Shown: positions 8,297 through 18,216 of the stretch, one piece after another
Layout: each line of letters begins with the position of its first letter
Position numbering within the stretch: the stretch's first letter is position 1
From: Palsa-459 sp963841965
GTDB taxonomy: Bacteria > Actinomycetota > Acidimicrobiia > Acidimicrobiales > RAAP-2
DNA length: 64,000 nucleotides
Direction of reading: 5' to 3'
Assembly: GCA_963841965.1 (NCBI GenBank)
Contig: CAWJES010000010.1
Span: forward strand, 1 to 64,000
Made by a program: the position numbers and the translations under genes
The notes under the pieces: generated by a model
The model's input: only the letters and a program-made list of their open reading frames with translations
Databases searched by the model: none
What the model was told of the DNA's origin: nothing

Positions 8297-9981
8297 CTCG
8301 GGTCGCAGCGCTCCGCGATTTCCCCTCGCACCACGGCCAGCAGGTCGCCTGCACCGTGGCGGGCGGCGGCGAGCCCGTCGGGTCCCGGTGGCGCGGTCAC
8401 GACCTCGATGTAGGCCTTCAGCTTCGGCTCGGTCCCGCTCGGACGCACGACGACGCGCACCTGGGTCCCCGCCCGCAGGAGGATCCCCTCGGTGGGCGGC
8501 AGCCCGTCGTAGCCGAGGGCGAGGTCGGCGGCCTCTGTCACCGCGATGCCGCCGAGCGTCTCGGGCGGCGCTGTTCGGAACGACTCGACGATCGCGGCGA
8601 TCTGCTCGGGGCCGTCCGCTCCCTCCCTGCGCGTCGAGACCTGCGCCGTGAGGTGCACGCCGTGTCGGGCTGCGAGCGCGTCGAGCGCGCCGAGCAGCGT
8701 CGTGCCCTGCGCCTTGTGCCGCGCGGCGAGCGCGCACGCGACGACGGCGGCGGACATCCCGTCCTTGTCAGCGACGGCTTCGCTGACCGCGTAGCCGAGC
8801 GCCTCCTCGTACGCGAAGACGAGGCGCCGGCCGGTCCCGTGCGCGGCGCGAGCCAGCCACTTGAACCCGGTCAAGGTCTGCGTGAACGCGACGCCATGGC
8901 TCTCCGCGATCGACTGGAGCATCGAGGACGAGACGATCGTCGTCGCGACGAGCCGGTCCGGCCCGACCGTCGCGCTGCAGAGCTGATCGCCGAGCAGGGC
9001 GCCGAGCTCATCGCCGCTGAGCGCGCGCCAGCGACCGCGGTCGTTGACCGCGATGCACAGGCGGTCTGCGTCGGGATCGTTCGCGACGACGAGGTCGGCG
9101 TCCGCGCTCTCTGCGAGCGCCAGGGCGAGGTCGAGAGCCCCGGGCTCCTCGGGATTTGGGAATGCGACGGTGGGGAAGGCCGGGTCCGGAGCAGCCTGCT
9201 CGGGCACCACGGTGACCCGGAATCCCGCTGCTTCGAGGAGGGCCGGCGTCACGGCTCCCCCGACCCCGTGCAGGGGCGTGTAGACGACCGAGAGGTCGCG
9301 GGGGCCTGCAGGGTCGACGAGGGCGAGGACGCCGTCGCAGTAGGTGGCGAGGAGCGCAGCCTCGTCGACCGCCGTGACGGCACCCGGCGACTCGGCGGGG
9401 GCGGCCGGCCTCTCGGCCAGCCGACGCGACGCGGCCTCGATCTGCTGGTCGGCGGGGGCGATGATCTGGGAGCCGTCCTCGTCGTAGACCTTGTAGCCGT
9501 TGTCGCGCGCCGGATTGTGGCTCGCGGTGACGACCACGCCGGCGGCCGCGTGCAGCTCGCGCACCGCGAACGCCGTGATCGGCGTCGGCAGCGGGCGGGC
9601 GAAGGCGTGGACCGCGACACCCGCAGCAGAGGCCACCTCCACCGTGTCGCGCGCGAACGCCTCGGACCCGCGACGCGCGTCACGGCCGACCACGATGCCC
9701 GCGGCCGGCGCGTCGCTGCCCTTGGCACGCACCCAGTCCGCCACGCCGGCGGCGGTGCGCCGGACGACGAGGCGGTTCATGGCGCCGGGACCTGCACCGA
9801 CGACGCCGCGCAGTCCTGCCGTCCCGAAGGTGAGCGGCGCGTCGAACCGCTCGTGGAGCGTCACGGCGTCGCCGCGATCGAGCAGATCGCGCAGCTCGGC
9901 CCGGGTCTCCTCGTCGGGGTCCTGCTCGATCCAGGCCCTCGCCGCGCTCTCGAGCGCGGGGTCGATGGCGCCGGTGCTCAC
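8293..9981 (-). CDS. Alpha-D-phosphohexomutase family enzyme, probable phosphopentomutase/phosphoglucomutase
   Basis: Moves phosphate between C1 and C5/C6 of sugar phosphates. In this setting the likely job is (deoxy)ribose 1-P to 5-P, linking the phosphorylases to DeoC. The active-site serine loop TASHNP is at 152-157, an opening FGTAGLRG at ~52-59 binds phosphate, the metal loop DPDADRL lies near residue 300, and a C-terminal RPSGTEPKLKAY binds phosphate. At 562 residues it is the long form also used as phosphopentomutase or phosphoglucomutase in other bacteria. Start GTG 9981 overlaps the PNP stop as GTGA, so a longer upstream reading frame is spurious. Pentose specificity is inferred from context. 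Confidence 0.88.
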   Translation of the reverse strand: MSTGAIDPALESAARAWIEQDPDEETRAELRDLLDRGDAVTLHERFDAPLTFGTAGLRGVVGAGPGAMNRLVVRRTAAGVADWVRAKGSDAPAAGIVVGRDARRGSEAFARDTVEVASAAGVAVHAFARPLPTPITAFAVRELHAAAGVVVTASHNPARDNGYKVYDEDGSQIIAPADQQIEAASRRLAERPAAPAESPGAVTAVDEAALLATYCDGVLALVDPAGPRDLSVVYTPLHGVGGAVTPALLEAAGFRVTVVPEQAAPDPAFPTVAFPNPEEPGALDLALALAESADADLVVANDPDADRLCIAVNDRGRWRALSGDELGALLGDQLCSATVGPDRLVATTIVSSSMLQSIAESHGVAFTQTLTGFKWLARAAHGTGRRLVFAYEEALGYAVSEAVADKDGMSAAVVACALAARHKAQGTTLLGALDALAARHGVHLTAQVSTRREGADGPEQIAAIVESFRTAPPETLGGIAVTEAADLALGYDGLPPTEGILLRAGTQVRVVVRPSGTEPKLKAYIEVVTAPPGPDGLAAARHGAGDLLAVVRGEIAERCDPS

Positions 9982-10802
9982 AGCCGCTCGATGAGGGACC
10001 GCAGCAGCCTGCCGAGCCCCGGCGCGGCGGCCGTGCCGGCCTCGAGCACCTCGAGATGGTTGAGCGGCGTCGGCGAGACGCCCGCCGCGTGGTTCGTCAC
10101 GAGCGAGATCCCGAGCACCTCGGCACCCAAGTGGCGTGCGGCGATCGCCTCCAGCGCAGTTGACATCCCGACGAGGTCGGCCCCCATCGTCTGGAGCATC
10201 CGGATCTCCGCTGGCGTCTCGTAGTGCGGGCCCCGCAGGGCCGCGTAGACGCCCTGGCGCAGCGACGGGTCGACCTCGAGGGCCAGGTCGCGGAGCCGGC
10301 GCGAGTACACCTCGGAGAGGTCCACGAACCGCGACGCGTACGGCTCTGGCGGCGGCGGGCCCGAGAGCGGCGACAGGTTGGTCAGGTTGAGGTGGTCGGT
10401 GATGAGCGCGGCGGTGCCCGGGGGCCACGCCGGATTGAGCCCGCCGGCGGCGTTCGTGAGGACGACGATCGGGGATCCCGCGATCGCCGCGGCACGCACC
10501 GCGTGGACGACCTCTGCCTCGGACCGGCCCTCATAGAAGTGGACGCGGCCGACCAGGACCCAGACCCTCGTGTCGCCGATGTCGAGCGCGCGAACGGCGC
10601 CGTGGTGGCCGGCGACCGTCGGGACGGGGAAGCCGGGGAGTGTCGCCGTGGAGAGCTCGACGACCGGATCGCCGAGGGTCTCGACGGCGGGAAGCCATCC
10701 GGAGCCGAGGACGATCGCGACGTCCGGACGACGGCCGCCGGTGCCCTCGACGATGGCGTCGGCGGCCAGTGCTGCGAGCTCGAACGGGTCGGGTGCGGAC
10801 AT
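9978..10802 (-). CDS. punA: Purine nucleoside phosphorylase (trimeric class)
   Basis: Phosphorolyses inosine and guanosine (and deoxy forms) to base plus pentose 1-phosphate. Start ATG 10802 gives 274 residues, normal for the trimeric PNP/MTAP family; a start 27 bases further upstream is possible. Motifs are VLGSGWL (~31-37, phosphate loop), the AGHHGA block, VLTNAAGGLNP, and the diagnostic stretch GPHYETPAEIRMLQTMGADLVGMST. It is coupled to the downstream phosphomutase gene (GTGA overlap) and lies 38 bp after the short ALDH-like gene in the deoC-ALDH-PNP-mutase run. Confidence 0.92.
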   Translation of the reverse strand: MSAPDPFELAALAADAIVEGTGGRRPDVAIVLGSGWLPAVETLGDPVVELSTATLPGFPVPTVAGHHGAVRALDIGDTRVWVLVGRVHFYEGRSEAEVVHAVRAAAIAGSPIVVLTNAAGGLNPAWPPGTAALITDHLNLTNLSPLSGPPPPEPYASRFVDLSEVYSRRLRDLALEVDPSLRQGVYAALRGPHYETPAEIRMLQTMGADLVGMSTALEAIAARHLGAEVLGISLVTNHAAGVSPTPLNHLEVLEAGTAAAPGLGRLLRSLIERL

Positions 10803-10840
10803 CGGCGAAGCGTACCGAACCCGCCGCAACGGGTCCCCCG

Positions 10841-11710
10841 TCAGGTCCCGATCGGGTGCCAGACGGTCTTGGTCTCGACGAACCGCAGCAGCCGCGACGT
10901 CCCTGGGTCCCGCGACCAGTCGTGCCCCGGCAACGCGGGGCGCGAAATCCGCTTGATGTTCGTGGCGCCGGCCGCCTCGAGGGGCCCCGCCAGATCGCCG
11001 GCCGCACCCGCCAGGTCGATGCCGTCGACGTCGCGGTGCGACGCCAGCACAGGCGCGAGCTCCTCGATCGGTCCGGTCAGCAGGTTGATGACGCCGGCGG
11101 GGACATCGGACGTCGCCAGCACCTCGGCGAGGGTGACCGCGGGCAGCGGGCGGTGCTCATCGGCGAGGACGACGACCGTGTTCGCGGCCGCCACCGCGGG
11201 GGCGACGACCGAGACGAGGCCGAGCAGCGTGGAGTCCGTGGGCGCGACGACGGCGATGACGCCGGTGGGCTCGGGGACGGAGAAGTTGAAGTACGGACCA
11301 GCGACCGGATTGGTCGATCCGGCGACCTGCGCGAGCTTGTCGGTCCACCCGGCGTACCAGACCCACCGGTCGATGGCCGCGGACACCTGCGCCGATGCAG
11401 TGCGCGCGGTGCCGCCCTCCGACTCGCGCACGGCGTCAACGAACTGGCCGCGTCGGTCCTCGAGGAGCTCGGCCACCCGGTAGAGGACCTGGCCGCGGTT
11501 GTAGGCGGTGGCCGCCGACCACCCTGCAAGTGCGGCTCGCGCGGCGACGACGGCGTCACGGGCGTCCTTGCGAGACGCCCACGCAACGTTGGCGAGGAAG
11601 GTTCCGTCGGCCGCGTTGACGACGTAGGAGCGCCCCGACTCCGAGCGCGGGAAGGCCCCGGCGATGAACAGCTTGTAGGTCTTGCGGACCTCGACGCGCG
11701 GCTCAGGCAT
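10841..11710 (-). CDS. Short aldehyde dehydrogenase-like protein lacking the catalytic half
   Basis: The 289-residue product aligns with the N-terminal, NAD-binding half of ALDH: YKLFIAGAFPRSESG, a middle VVAPTDSTLLGLVSVVAPAVAAANTVV matching the nucleotide-binding helix, and GVINLLTGP. It stops where the catalytic Glu motif (ELGGK) should begin, and no Cys nucleophile region follows; it ends LLRFVETKTVWHPIG. It overlaps the full-length ALDH gene by 8 bp and starts at ATG 11710. The tail is not a broken end: the frame is open and conserved-looking. The arrangement resembles ALDH16 proteins, in which a catalytic ALDH is followed by a truncated non-catalytic ALDH domain, here as two polypeptides. 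A role as structural partner is inference. Confidence 0.8.
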   Translation of the reverse strand: MPEPRVEVRKTYKLFIAGAFPRSESGRSYVVNAADGTFLANVAWASRKDARDAVVAARAALAGWSAATAYNRGQVLYRVAELLEDRRGQFVDAVRESEGGTARTASAQVSAAIDRWVWYAGWTDKLAQVAGSTNPVAGPYFNFSVPEPTGVIAVVAPTDSTLLGLVSVVAPAVAAANTVVVLADEHRPLPAVTLAEVLATSDVPAGVINLLTGPIEELAPVLASHRDVDGIDLAGAAGDLAGPLEAAGATNIKRISRPALPGHDWSRDPGTSRLLRFVETKTVWHPIGT

Positions 11711-13169
11711 CGAGGTACGCCCCGAGGCCGTGGCGGCCGCCCTCGCGACCGAAGCCGGATTCCTTGAAGCCGCCGAACGGGCTCGTCGGGTCGAACCGGT
11801 TGAACGTGTTCGCCCAGACGACGCCCGCGCGCAGCTGGTCCGCCATCGCGAGGATCCGGCTCCCCTTCTCGGTCCACACCCCGGCCGACAGGCCGTACGT
11901 CGTGTTGTTCGCCTTGGCGACGGCCTCCTCGGGAGTCCGGAACGTGAGGACCGACAGCACCGGTCCGAAGATCTCCTCCCGGGCGATCCGGTGCGAGGGC
12001 GAGACGTCCGTGAAGATCGTCGGCGGGAACCACCAGCCCCGCTCCGGCAGCGTGCACGCCGGGCTCCAGCGGTCGGCGCCCTCGCTGACACCGGCGTCGA
12101 CCAGCGCGACGATCCGGTCCAGCTGCTCCTTGGAGTTGATCGCGCCGATGTCCGTGTTCTTGTCCATCGGATCCCCGAGCCGAAGGGTCGCAAGTCGTCG
12201 CTTGAGCATCTCGACGACCGTCTCGGCCACGGACTCCTCGACGAGTAGCCGAGACCCCGCACAGCAGACGTGCCCCTGGTTGAAGAAGATCCCGTTGACG
12301 ATCCCCTCGACGGCCTGGTCGATCGGGGCGTCCGCGAACACGATGTTCGCGGCCTTGCCACCGAGCTCCAGCGTGAGTCGCTTGTGCGTGCCAGCGACCG
12401 ACTCGGCGATCCTGCGGCCGACCTCGGTCGAGCCAGTGAACGCGACCTTGTCGATCCCCTCGTGCGACACCAGCGAGGCGCCTGTCGATCCGTCGCCCGA
12501 GAGGATGTTGACGACCCCGGGCGGCAGCTCCGCCTGCTGGAGGATGTCGGCGAGCACGAGCGCGGAGAGCGGGGTCGTCTCGGCCGGCTTCAGCACGCAG
12601 GTGTTGCCCGTCGCGAGCGCCGGTGCGAGCTTCCAAGCCGCCATGAGGAGGGGGAAGTTCCACGGGATCACCTGCCCTGCCACGCCAAGCGGCCGCGGGG
12701 AGGGGCCGAACCCCGCGTGGTCGAGCTTGTCCGCCCAGCCGGCGTAGTAGAAGAAGTGCGCAGCGGCGAGCGGGACATCGACGTCGCGCGACTCGCGGAT
12801 TGGCTTGCCGTTGTCGAGCGTCTCGACCACCGCGAGCTCGCGGGACCGCTCCTGGATCAGGCGTGCGATGCGGAACAGGTACTTCGAGCGCTCGCGACCC
12901 GGCATCCTCCCCCACGGTCCGTCGAACGCTGCACGCGCCGAGGCGACCGCAGCGTCCACATCGCGCGGCCCCGCCTGGGTCACCTCGGCGAGGACCTCCT
13001 CGGACGACGGGCTGACGGTCTTGAACGTGCCCCCGTCGAGCGGATCGACAAAGGCGCCGCCGATGAAGAGCCCGTACGACGGCTGGAGCGACAGCACCGC
13101 CCTCGACTCGGGGGCCGGCGCGTACTCGAAGGCCGTGTGCTCGGGGGTCGGCACCGTCGGGGTCGTCAC
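11703..13169 (-). CDS. Aldehyde dehydrogenase (NAD-dependent), full length
   Basis: Oxidises an aldehyde to the acid; next to deoC the obvious substrate is acetaldehyde from deoxyribose 5-phosphate. At 488 residues it is complete: PWNFPLLMAAWKLAPALATGN (~169-189, cofactor site), FTGSTEVGR (~244-252), catalytic Glu269 in LELGGK, nucleophile Cys302 in NQGHVCCAG, and EEIFGPVLSV near the C-terminus. Start GTG 13169 overlaps the deoC stop as GTGA. It overlaps the following truncated ALDH gene by 8 bp, suggesting stoichiometric synthesis. Confidence 0.92.
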   Translation of the reverse strand: MTTPTVPTPEHTAFEYAPAPESRAVLSLQPSYGLFIGGAFVDPLDGGTFKTVSPSSEEVLAEVTQAGPRDVDAAVASARAAFDGPWGRMPGRERSKYLFRIARLIQERSRELAVVETLDNGKPIRESRDVDVPLAAAHFFYYAGWADKLDHAGFGPSPRPLGVAGQVIPWNFPLLMAAWKLAPALATGNTCVLKPAETTPLSALVLADILQQAELPPGVVNILSGDGSTGASLVSHEGIDKVAFTGSTEVGRRIAESVAGTHKRLTLELGGKAANIVFADAPIDQAVEGIVNGIFFNQGHVCCAGSRLLVEESVAETVVEMLKRRLATLRLGDPMDKNTDIGAINSKEQLDRIVALVDAGVSEGADRWSPACTLPERGWWFPPTIFTDVSPSHRIAREEIFGPVLSVLTFRTPEEAVAKANNTTYGLSAGVWTEKGSRILAMADQLRAGVVWANTFNRFDPTSPFGGFKESGFGREGGRHGLGAYLDA

Positions 13170-14179
13170 TCGAAACTCACGTCGTCGGTGCCGGCGTACG
13201 CCCCGGTGAGCTGCTTGCGGCGCTGCTGGAGCAGGTCGTTGAGGAGGCTCGACGCGCCGAACCGGAAGCGGTCCGCACCGAGCCATGGAGCCCCGACCGT
13301 CTCGTTGACAACGACGAGGTACCGGATGGCGTCCTTGGTGGAGCGGATCCCGCCAGCCACCTTCACGCCGACGGCGCGACCGGTCACCGCGTGGAAGTCG
13401 CGGACGGCCTCGAGCATCACGAGGGCGACAGGCAGGGTCGATGCGGGCGCGACCTTGCCCGTGGAGGTCTTGATGAAGTCGGCGCCGCCGAGCATCGCGA
13501 GCCACGACGCGGCTCGGACGTTGTCATAGGTGGCGAGCTCGCCGGTCTCCAAGATGACCTTCAGGTGCGCGGTCCCGCAGGCCGCCTTCACGGCGACGAT
13601 CTCCTCAAGGACCCTTGCCACCCGGCCCTCGAGGAACGCCCCGCGATCGATCACCATGTCGACCTCGTCCGCGCCGGCGGCGACCGCGTCGTGCACGTCC
13701 GCGAGCTTCACGGCAAGCGATGCGCGCCCGGACGGGAACGCAGTCGCGACGGAGGCGACAGCGACGTCGCTGCCGGCGAGCGCGGACTTGGCGACGCCCA
13801 CGAGGTCGGGGTACACGCAGACCGCCGCGACTGCGGGCACGGATGGGTCCGCGGGCTCGGGACGGCGGGCCTTCGCGCAGAGCTGGATGACCTTCCCCCT
13901 CGTGTCGGCGCCCTCGAGGGTCGTGAGGTCCACCATCGAGATGGCCAGGTCGATCGCTCGCAGTTTCGAGTCCGCCTTGATGGATCGGGTCGAAAGCGAG
14001 GCCGCCCTCGCCTCGCAGCCCACCCGGTCCACACCGGGCAGCCCCGCGAGGAAGCGGCGCAACCGGTCCTGCGAGCTGACGAGCGAGGGAATGTCGATGG
14101 TCGCGGCCTGCGCGTAGCCGGGTGCGGCGAGGAGCCCGGGCGATGCCGTCGCCGTCGCACCTCCTGCAGAACCCTGCAT
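13166..14179 (-). CDS. deoC: Deoxyribose-phosphate aldolase
   Basis: Class I aldolase splitting 2-deoxyribose 5-phosphate into glyceraldehyde 3-phosphate and acetaldehyde, the end point of deoxynucleoside catabolism. The Schiff-base lysine lies in GGADFIKTSTGK, the second active-site lysine in VGVKVAGGIR, and the catalytic Asp region in DEVDMVID. At 337 residues it is the long type, with an ~80-residue N-terminal extension relative to the ~220-residue E. coli-like short form. It is the first gene of a minus-strand operon (deoC-ALDH-short ALDH-PNP-mutase), divergent from ychF with 117 bp between starts. Confidence 0.93.
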   Translation of the reverse strand: MQGSAGGATATASPGLLAAPGYAQAATIDIPSLVSSQDRLRRFLAGLPGVDRVGCEARAASLSTRSIKADSKLRAIDLAISMVDLTTLEGADTRGKVIQLCAKARRPEPADPSVPAVAAVCVYPDLVGVAKSALAGSDVAVASVATAFPSGRASLAVKLADVHDAVAAGADEVDMVIDRGAFLEGRVARVLEEIVAVKAACGTAHLKVILETGELATYDNVRAASWLAMLGGADFIKTSTGKVAPASTLPVALVMLEAVRDFHAVTGRAVGVKVAGGIRSTKDAIRYLVVVNETVGAPWLGADRFRFGASSLLNDLLQQRRKQLTGAYAGTDDVSFE

Positions 14180-14200
14180 GCATCCCCGCCCGTTCGGTGC

Positions 14201-14216
14201 CCCCGATCATTCGGGG
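14201..14216. promoter_or_regulatory. Palindrome in the deoC/ychF divergent intergenic region
   Basis: CCCCGATCATTCGGGG has 6-bp perfect arms (CCCCGA/TCGGGG) around TCAT. It lies 21 bp upstream of the deoC start and 80 bp upstream of ychF. It could be an operator for the nucleoside operon or a hairpin in the deoC leader. No regulator gene is adjacent. Confidence 0.35.
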
Positions 14217-14296
14217 ACCGCGGACCACGATAACAAGGCGGGCGCGGCCGACACCCGGGGGACGCCGCGGCGCGTAGCCTCTCGCGGGAGGTTGCC

Positions 14297-15376
14297 ATGG
14301 GGCTATCAATCGGGATCGTCGGACTGCCGAACGTCGGGAAGTCGACGCTCTTCAACGCGCTGACACAGAACGAGGTGCTCGCGGCGAACTACCCGTTCGC
14401 CACGATCGAGCCCAACGTGGGCATCGTCGAGGTGCCTGATCCCCGCCTCGGGAGGCTCGCGGCGCTGTTCGACTCCGAGAAGGTCGTGCCTGCCGCAGTC
14501 ACGTTCGTCGACATCGCCGGCATCGTGCGCGGCGCGAGCGAGGGCGAAGGACTCGGGAACCAGTTCCTGGCCGCGATCCGCGAGACCGACGCGATCTGCG
14601 AGGTCGTGCGGGCATTCGTGGACGATGACGTCATCCACGTCGAGGGCCGGGTGCATCCCGGCGACGACATCTCGACGATCGAGACCGAGCTGATCCTCGC
14701 GGACCTCCAGACTGTCGAGAAGTCCCTGAAGCGGCTCGAGCGCGATGCGAAGCGACCCGGAGGGTCCTCGGTCCAGCTCAACGCGGTGCTCGCAGCCCAG
14801 CACGTGCTCGACTCGGGCCGCACCATCGCCGCAGCTGCCAAGGAGCTGGACCTCGCCGCCCTGGCGGACCTCCATCTGCTCACCGCCAAGCCCTTCATCT
14901 ACGCCTTCAACGTCGACGAGGCGACGCTGGCCGACCCCGCGAAGCGCGGCGAGCTCGCCGCGCTCGTCGCGCCCGCGCCGTGCGTCGTGCTGTGCGCGAA
15001 GCTCGAGGCCGAGGTCGCGGGCCTCGATCCCGAGGACTCGGCGGAGCTGCTGGCCGAGTACGGACAGACCGAGTCGGGCCTCGCCCAGCTTGCCCGGGTC
15101 GGGTTCACGACGCTCGGGCTGCAGACGTTCCTCACGGCGGGTCCGAAGGAGTCCCGTGCCTGGACCATCAGGATCGGCGCGACCGCGCCGGAGGCGGCAG
15201 GCGTGATCCACACCGACTTCGAGAAGCACTTCATCAAGGCGGAGGTCGTGTCCTACGACGACCTGGTCGAGGCGGGGACGATCGGCGCGCTGCGCACTGC
15301 GGGCAAGGCCAGGATCGAGGGACGCGACTACGTCATGCGCGAGGGCGATGTCGTGGAGTTCCGCGTCGGGGTGTAG
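14297..15376 (+). CDS. ychF: Redox/ribosome-associated GTPase/ATPase YchF
   Basis: OBG-family P-loop NTPase of the YchF/Ola1 group, a ribosome-interacting ATPase linked to stress and translation control. The P-loop GLPNVGKST is at residues 9-17, switch II/G3 is DIAGIVRGASEGEGLGN, the coiled-coil insertion follows, and a C-terminal TGS domain ends the protein (IHTDFEKHFIKAEVVSYDDL). At 359 residues the length is typical. ATG 14297 is preceded by GGGAGG at good spacing. The next gene starts 3 bp after its stop. Confidence 0.96.
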   Translation: MGLSIGIVGLPNVGKSTLFNALTQNEVLAANYPFATIEPNVGIVEVPDPRLGRLAALFDSEKVVPAAVTFVDIAGIVRGASEGEGLGNQFLAAIRETDAICEVVRAFVDDDVIHVEGRVHPGDDISTIETELILADLQTVEKSLKRLERDAKRPGGSSVQLNAVLAAQHVLDSGRTIAAAAKELDLAALADLHLLTAKPFIYAFNVDEATLADPAKRGELAALVAPAPCVVLCAKLEAEVAGLDPEDSAELLAEYGQTESGLAQLARVGFTTLGLQTFLTAGPKESRAWTIRIGATAPEAAGVIHTDFEKHFIKAEVVSYDDLVEAGTIGALRTAGKARIEGRDYVMREGDVVEFRVGV

Positions 15377-15379
15377 CGC

Positions 15380-16276
15380 GTGGCCGAGCGCGACGTTGCT
15401 GCAGTCCTCTCGGCGCTCGTTGTCGCGCGCCGGCCCGGGTCGTATGCGTACGTCGGGGACGACGGGCGTGTCGATCCCTCGCGGTGCCTGGCGGTGATCG
15501 TCGAGTCGGAGGGACGCACGGCCGTCGTGGATCTGGACCATGCGGTCGAGCTCGGCCTCGAGCCCGCGTTCGCCGCCGCGTGGATCACCATCGAGGCGGA
15601 GACAGCGCTCGACGCGGTCGGGCTGACCGCTGCGGTCGCCACGGCGCTGGCCGATGCGGGCATCGCCTGCAACGTGCTCGCGGGACTGCACCACGACCAT
15701 CTGCTCGTGCCCGACGCGGAAGCCGATCGGGCGGTGCAGGTCCTCGAGGCGCTGCGCGGCTCGCATCGGCCGGGGCGCGCGGTCGCCCCTGATCGTCGAG
15801 CCAGGAGCGGCCGGGCCGTTCGGCTCCGGGACAAGACGGAGGCGGGCTTCGACGCCTGGCTCCCGGTGCACACGGCCGACTACATCGCCCAGCGGGTCGG
15901 CGCGGGCGAGGATGAGCAGGTCGCGCGGCGGACGTCCGAGACCCAGCACGCGGTGACGTTCCCCGGTGGCAGGCCTGCCGCGGGGCATCACGTCATGGAC
16001 GTCCTGGACGATGGCGAGGTCGTCGGCACGCTCTGGATGGGACCCCCGTTCAACGGCGACGGGGACACCTGGTTCGTCTTCAAGGTCGAGATCGACGAGG
16101 GGTTCCGGGGCCGGGGTCTCGGTCGGGCGGCGATGGAGGCCGCCGAGGACTGGACCCGCACGCGCGGAGGTTCGAGGATCGCGCTCAACGTCTTCGGGCC
16201 GAACGCCGCTGCCCGCTCGCTCTACGGCTCCCTCGGCTACGAGGTCGCGTCGATCGGGATGCACAAAGACCTCTGA
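15380..16276 (+). CDS. ACT-like domain fused to GNAT acetyltransferase
   Basis: Two domains in one 298-residue frame. Residues ~1-135 look like the small ACT-type protein that binds amino acids (AAWITIEAETALDAVGLTAAVATALADAGIACNVLAGLHHDHLLVP). Residues ~145-298 are a GNAT N-acetyltransferase with the acetyl-CoA loop RGRGLGRAAM and ALNVFGPNAAARSLYGSLGYEV. Both parts occur as separate proteins elsewhere. The linker (~135-150, Arg/Pro-rich) could be a natural fusion or mark a frameshift that joined two genes. GTG 15380 follows ychF by 3 bp, so it is likely cotranscribed. Substrate unknown. Confidence 0.75.
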   Translation: MAERDVAAVLSALVVARRPGSYAYVGDDGRVDPSRCLAVIVESEGRTAVVDLDHAVELGLEPAFAAAWITIEAETALDAVGLTAAVATALADAGIACNVLAGLHHDHLLVPDAEADRAVQVLEALRGSHRPGRAVAPDRRARSGRAVRLRDKTEAGFDAWLPVHTADYIAQRVGAGEDEQVARRTSETQHAVTFPGGRPAAGHHVMDVLDDGEVVGTLWMGPPFNGDGDTWFVFKVEIDEGFRGRGLGRAAMEAAEDWTRTRGGSRIALNVFGPNAAARSLYGSLGYEVASIGMHKDL

Positions 16277-16279
16277 GCC

Positions 16280-16315
16280 GGCCCGCGAGCGAGTCGCCCC
16301 GCTATAGTTGCGGAC
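16280..16315 (+). promoter_or_regulatory. Probable ahcY promoter
   Basis: A TATAGT hexamer at 16303-16308 sits in an otherwise G+C-rich gap between the convergent-free end of the GNAT gene and ahcY. No good -35 is visible. Transcription from here would give a leader of about 80 nt before ATG 16396. Confidence 0.45.
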
Positions 16316-16395
16316 GCAGAGGCGTGTAGCGACAGAGGTCGGCGCTGAGCTCCCACCAGTTGAGCGTTCGCGCCCAAGACCCAGGAGACTCCGCT

Positions 16396-17835
<1,440 letters not shown>

Positions 17836-17852
17836 GCGGGGGAGGAACGGGC

Positions 17853-18203
17853 GTGGCCGACCTGACGATCGAGGGCGGTGACCTGGTCGTCGCCCTCACC
17901 AAGCTCGAGCGCGCGGAATCGTTCCACGACGACATCCGCGTCCCGGCCTCCTCGGTGCGATCCGTCACGGTCATCGACGATCTCCTGAAGGAGGTCCACG
18001 GCGTGCGGGCGCCCGGGACCGGGATCCCGGGGGTCACGATGGTGGGCACGCTCGTCTCCAAGGGCGACAAGACGTTCGCGGTGATCCACCACGACGGCCA
18101 TCGGGGCGTGAAGATCACCTTGGAGGGCCAGTCGTTCGTGCAGCTGCTGGTCGGCTGCGCGGATCCCGAATCGGTCGCCGCAGCGATCACCGCGGCGACC
18201 TGA
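17853..18203 (+). CDS. Conserved-looking small hypothetical protein downstream of ahcY
   Basis: A 116-residue protein starting at GTG 17853, with GGGGGAGG eight bases upstream. I do not recognise the family. The sequence alternates short beta strands (LTIEGGDLVVALT, SVTVIDDLL, TMVGTLV, TFAVIHH, GVKITLEG) and ends in a helix (DPESVAAAITAAT), which resembles a small pleckstrin-homology-like beta barrel with a C-terminal helix. It has no signal peptide or membrane segment. Its placement 17 bp after ahcY suggests cotranscription. Confidence 0.7.
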   Translation: MADLTIEGGDLVVALTKLERAESFHDDIRVPASSVRSVTVIDDLLKEVHGVRAPGTGIPGVTMVGTLVSKGDKTFAVIHHDGHRGVKITLEGQSFVQLLVGCADPESVAAAITAAT

Positions 18204-18204
18204 C

Positions 18205-18216
18205 GACCGCGCGGTC
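18205..18216. terminator. Palindrome shared by two convergent genes, possible bidirectional terminator
   Basis: GACCGCGCGGTC is a perfect 12-bp palindrome between the stop of the small gene (18203) and the stop of the convergent glycosylase gene (18215). It has no T-run, so intrinsic termination is uncertain. Confidence 0.3.

Noticed and set aside
16309..16395. SAH riboswitch before ahcY
   Set aside because: The conserved core of the SAH riboswitch cannot be found in the leader.
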